Origin: Deltaproteobacteria bacterium
GTDB taxonomy: Bacteria > Desulfobacterota > Desulfarculia > Adiutricales > Adiutricaceae
Length of the DNA stretch: 7,082 nucleotides
Direction: 5' to 3'
NCBI GenBank assembly: GCA_031278795.1
Contig: JAITJT010000157.1
Coordinates: 1-7,082 of the forward strand
Part shown: positions 5,612 through 7,082 of the stretch, piece by piece
Layout of the letters: every line of letters begins with the position of its first letter
Position numbering within the stretch: the stretch's first letter is position 1
The notes under the pieces: model-generated
What the model was told of the DNA's origin: nothing
Seen by the model: the letters and a program-made list of their open reading frames with translations, nothing else
Databases searched by the model: none
Position numbers and translations under genes: made by a program

Positions 5612-5905
5612 TCACCACCTGGACTCGCCCATGTCGCTCAGGCGCTTGAGCCTGGGACCCAGCTGGTGCTTGTAGTAGAGGGCCGAGAATATCCCGAAGA
5701 GCATGATGCTAAGGGAGGCCAGGTCTATATAGAACCAGGACTTCTGGCTCAGCTCTTCCGGAAGGCTATGAAAGACGTTGAGCCTGGAGATGATGAGGCA
5801 CCAGCAGCCAAGGATGGCCAGGGTGAAGGATTCCACTATCCTTTGGAGGAGCTTGTGGAGATCGGGTTTTTTTTGCCGAAGGGGCGTAGAAGTGCTAAGC
5901 GTCAT
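5612..5905 (-). CDS. Small two-helix membrane protein of unknown function
   Basis: I do not recognise this gene. From ATG 5905 it encodes 97 residues: a basic N-terminus (to about 25), a first transmembrane helix (about 27-43, containing two Cys in LGCWCLII), a short acidic/polar loop (about 44-57), a second helix (about 58-78) and a basic tail. The charge pattern predicts both ends in the cytoplasm. The start is uncertain: neither ATG 5905 nor TTG 5929 (105 residues) has a Shine-Dalgarno, and the frame stays open back to TAG at 5986-5984, inside the tandem repeats. It stands alone between the Mop gene (about 290 bp upstream) and ccdA (311 bp downstream). Support for it being real is the sensible membrane topology and high GC against AT-rich flanks; its function is unknown. 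Confidence 0.6.
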   Translation of the reverse strand: MTLSTSTPLRQKKPDLHKLLQRIVESFTLAILGCWCLIISRLNVFHSLPEELSQKSWFYIDLASLSIMLFGIFSALYYKHQLGPRLKRLSDMGESRW

Positions 5906-5978
5906 AGAAATGTCAAAAATTGAGCCCAAAAAGATTGCCCGGATAAAGAGGGGCCTAATGAGCCTAGGGGAAAAGATT

Positions 5979-6035
5979 GAGGCCTAAGCCTCTTATAGAG
6001 GCCTAAGCCTCTCATAGAGGCGTAAGCCTCTCATA
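5979..6035 (-). repeat. Three tandem copies of a 19-bp palindromic unit
   Basis: On the plus strand the unit is GAGGCCTAAGCCTCTCATA. Copies sit at 5979-5997 (C to T change in the tail), 5998-6016 and 6017-6035 (C to G change in the loop), directly abutting. Each copy holds GAGGC/GCCTC arms around a 4-nt loop, and an extra A-T pair extends the stem to 6 bp in copies 2 and 3. Both substitutions fall outside the arms, so pairing is kept in all copies. The array lies about 50-130 nt upstream of the small membrane gene, within its probable leader transcript. It could be an RNA stem array or a cooperative protein-binding site. Confidence 0.85.
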
Positions 6036-6092
6036 AAATCAAAATCAAAACAAGGGCGAGAGGGGTTAAAGAATATTGAAGTAAAAATTGAG

Positions 6093-6120
6093 GGCATAGG
6101 GGAAAGAAGCTAGTTGTCAA
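6093..6120 (-). promoter_or_regulatory. Weak sigma70-type promoter candidate for the small membrane gene
   Basis: A perfect -35 box TTGACA (6120-6115) is followed after 16 nt by TATGCC (6098-6093), only a three-base match to TATAAT. It sits just past the Mop gene terminator, pointing at the small membrane gene. The resulting leader would be about 180 nt and would contain the tandem palindromes. The -10 is poor, so activation or a different start site is possible. Confidence 0.35.
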
Positions 6121-6171
6121 AGCAATAAAAGGCGTGATTTGTCGTGATTATCCAAGAGGCTTATAGGAAAA

Positions 6172-6192
6172 GCCCCTGACAATGTCAGGGGC
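6172..6192 (-). terminator. Intrinsic terminator of the Mop gene
   Basis: GCCCCTGAC (6172-6180) and GTCAGGGGC (6184-6192) make a perfect 9-bp stem with a 3-nt loop, starting 5 nt after the TGA stop. On the minus strand it is followed directly by TTTTCC. Position, GC-rich stem and T-run agree with a rho-independent terminator, although the T-run is short. Confidence 0.8.
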
Positions 6193-6197
6193 CTTAC

Positions 6198-6632
6198 TCA
6201 CATAACACCTATGATGACGTGGAAGGCCTTCACGAGGCCAGTCACCTGGATGCCCGGGGCGAGCTCCAGGCGATCGCAGCTCTGGTTGGTGATGATGCCG
6301 GTGATGATTTGACCGGACTCAAGCTCAATCTGCACCTCGCTGTTGACCGCGCCCTTGGTGACGGCCTTAATCTTCCCAGGAAAATTGTTGCGGGCGCTGG
6401 TCCTAAGCTCCAGTTCCCTGGAGATTATCACGTGGGATGCCTTGAAAAAGGCGTAGGCGGTTTTTCCGGACTCAAGGTCCAGGAAACTCACGCTCTTGTT
6501 GGTGATGATGGCGGCAATGCTTGCCCCTTTTCCTATATCTAAGACCACCTCGGAGTTAACTAGCCCAGTGGTTATCTCTTTCACTGTCCCTTTGAACTGG
6601 TTTCTGGCTGATATGGCCAATAATTCTGACAT
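6198..6632 (-). CDS. Di-Mop (two TOBE domains) molybdate-binding protein, molbindin type
   Basis: The 144-residue product is two Mop/TOBE domains in tandem and nothing else. Domain 1 covers about 8-71 (SARNQFKGTVKEITTGLVNSEV ... ITNKSV ... FFKASHVIIS) and domain 2 about 79-143 (SARNNFPGKIKAVTKGAVNSEV ... ITNQSC ... LVKAFHVIIG); each keeps the SARN, VNSEV, ITN-S and K(A/S)-HVII signatures. Molbindins of this form assemble into cytoplasmic oligomers that bind molybdate or tungstate at subunit interfaces, for storage or homeostasis. There is no DNA-binding domain, so it is not a ModE regulator, and no ATPase domain, so it is not ModC. The ATG is well supported by AAGGAG 6 nt upstream. It is a single-gene unit with its own promoter (6703-6730) and terminator; no mod or moa genes are adjacent. 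No signal peptide is visible. Confidence 0.92.
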   Translation of the reverse strand: MSELLAISARNQFKGTVKEITTGLVNSEVVLDIGKGASIAAIITNKSVSFLDLESGKTAYAFFKASHVIISRELELRTSARNNFPGKIKAVTKGAVNSEVQIELESGQIITGIITNQSCDRLELAPGIQVTGLVKAFHVIIGVM

Positions 6633-6702
6633 TAGGGTCTCCTTATTTTGCGTGTTTAAAAATGTTTTTTGGCATAAAAAGGGGCTTTATATGGACAAGG
6701 GC

Positions 6703-6730
6703 ATTATAGCACCAAGTCGCGCAAAGACAA
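6703..6730 (-). promoter_or_regulatory. Sigma70-type promoter of the Mop gene
   Basis: On the minus strand TTGTCT (6730-6725, four of six consensus bases) is separated by 16 nt from a perfect TATAAT (6708-6703). Transcription would begin near 6696, giving an untranslated leader of about 64 nt that ends in the AAGGAG ribosome binding site. The leader is too short and AT-rich for a molybdenum-cofactor riboswitch, and no ModE-type operator is evident. Confidence 0.6.
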
Positions 6731-6732
6731 GG

Positions 6733-7082
6733 ACAACTCAGTTTTATGGGCCGTAGCTATGGGGCGCAGCTAATTTTTAATGGCAGGATATTTTTTGAAA
6801 GTCATCTGGAAGAATCGCAAGTCATCTGCCTTTCTAGAGAGGTAACAATGTTGTAAAATATTTTCTTTGAAATATTATTATCAATAATTATAGTTATTTA
6901 TACAACTAAGATGCAATAATATTGGATCAGGTTAAGATTATATATTTCTGCACATTCACCAACACAAATTTTCCAACACAATAAACCTAAATGAAGTCAA
7001 TATTGGGGAAAATAGATATTGGAAAACATTTAAAATTTCCTATATTTCCATATGACATTCATGGACCTGGCTATAGTTTTTT
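6733..7082. other. AT-rich region without a convincing gene at the right edge
   Basis: About 350 bp upstream of the Mop promoter shows no supported gene. It contains short repeats: AAGTCATCTG twice (6799-6808, 6819-6828), CCAACACAA twice (6959-6967, 6973-6981), ATATTGG three times (6919, 7000, 7016) and an inverted pair TTTTCCAA/TTGGAAAA (6969-6976, 7019-7026). Such density suggests a regulatory or non-coding spacer, but AT-richness alone produces some of it. A plus-strand ATG at 7052 opens a frame that leaves the window; too little is visible to call it. Confidence 0.45.
6799..6828. repeat. 10-bp direct repeat AAGTCATCTG with a 20-bp period
   Basis: Two exact copies lie at 6799-6808 and 6819-6828, start to start 20 bp, close to two helical turns. 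They are about 70-100 bp upstream of the Mop promoter -35 box, a position where an activator could bind the same DNA face twice. Sequence alone does not show a binding protein. Confidence 0.4.

Noticed and set aside
5442..5675. Plus-strand frame of 77 codons in the ccdA upstream region
   Set aside because: No usable Shine-Dalgarno, overlaps the end of the convergent small membrane gene, unnatural composition rich in Trp/Arg/Leu, and covers the GAGGC/GCCTC arms; reads like a shadow frame.
5979..6035. CRISPR array
   Set aside because: The repeats abut with no spacers, units are only 19 bp and there are no cas genes in the window.
6754..6772. Short inverted repeat TAGCT/AGCTA followed by ATTTTTAA, terminator-like on the plus strand
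   Set aside because: Only 5-bp arms with a 9-nt loop, and no plus-strand gene upstream to terminate.
6780..6845. Plus-strand 21-codon frame starting at ATG 6780 over the AAGTCATCTG repeats
   Set aside because: Too short, no ribosome binding site, and the repeats fall in different reading frames, which argues for a DNA-level role.
7052..7082. Plus-strand ATG opening MTFMDLAIVF and running off the window
   Set aside because: Only 10 codons are visible and no ribosome binding site precedes it; could be the start of a membrane protein gene but cannot be supported here.

Overview
The window reads as a chromosomal stretch of a Gram-negative bacterium. It encodes two predicted lipoproteins suited to an outer membrane, a TolC-type efflux duct, a split DsbD-like thiol relay (CcdA plus a membrane-anchored thioredoxin) and a two-domain Mop molybdate-binding protein. 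That mix, with GC-rich genes separated by strikingly AT-rich spacers, would fit an anaerobic Desulfobacterota/deltaproteobacterium-like lineage. This placement is inference; no marker gene is present.

All supported genes lie on the minus strand, so transcription runs from high to low coordinates. From the right: 6633-7082 holds no convincing gene but carries a good sigma70-type promoter for the Mop gene (6198-6632), which ends in a clear intrinsic terminator (6172-6192). Next come a weak promoter, a three-copy 19-bp tandem repeat of palindromes (5979-6035) and a small unrecognised two-helix membrane protein (5612-5905). Then ccdA (5300-4581) and a membrane-anchored thioredoxin (4559-3954) form a tight operon. 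After a strong hairpin comes an M48 zinc-metalloprotease lipoprotein (3815-2964), then another strong hairpin, then a TolC-family outer-membrane factor (2698-1262) followed one base later by a PhzF-family epimerase/isomerase-like protein (1260-415). At the left edge, positions 1-153 are the terminal part of an IS3-family insertion sequence: inverted-repeat end TGTACCGCCCC and the first 17 codons of its orfA, both on the minus strand.

Functionally, ccdA and the thioredoxin very likely act together: CcdA moves electrons through the inner membrane and the CXXC thioredoxin uses them outside it, for cytochrome c or disulfide reduction. The M48 protease probably does envelope quality control. TolC and PhzF are translationally coupled, which hints at a small-molecule modification/export pairing, but no inner-membrane pump or adaptor is in view.

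I do not see a CRISPR array, toxin-antitoxin pair, phage module or other clear defence system. The most unusual signals are the tandem palindromes ahead of the unknown membrane protein, a possible AUU-initiated leader ORF overlapping the ccdA start, and a PhzF homologue with altered active-site signatures.
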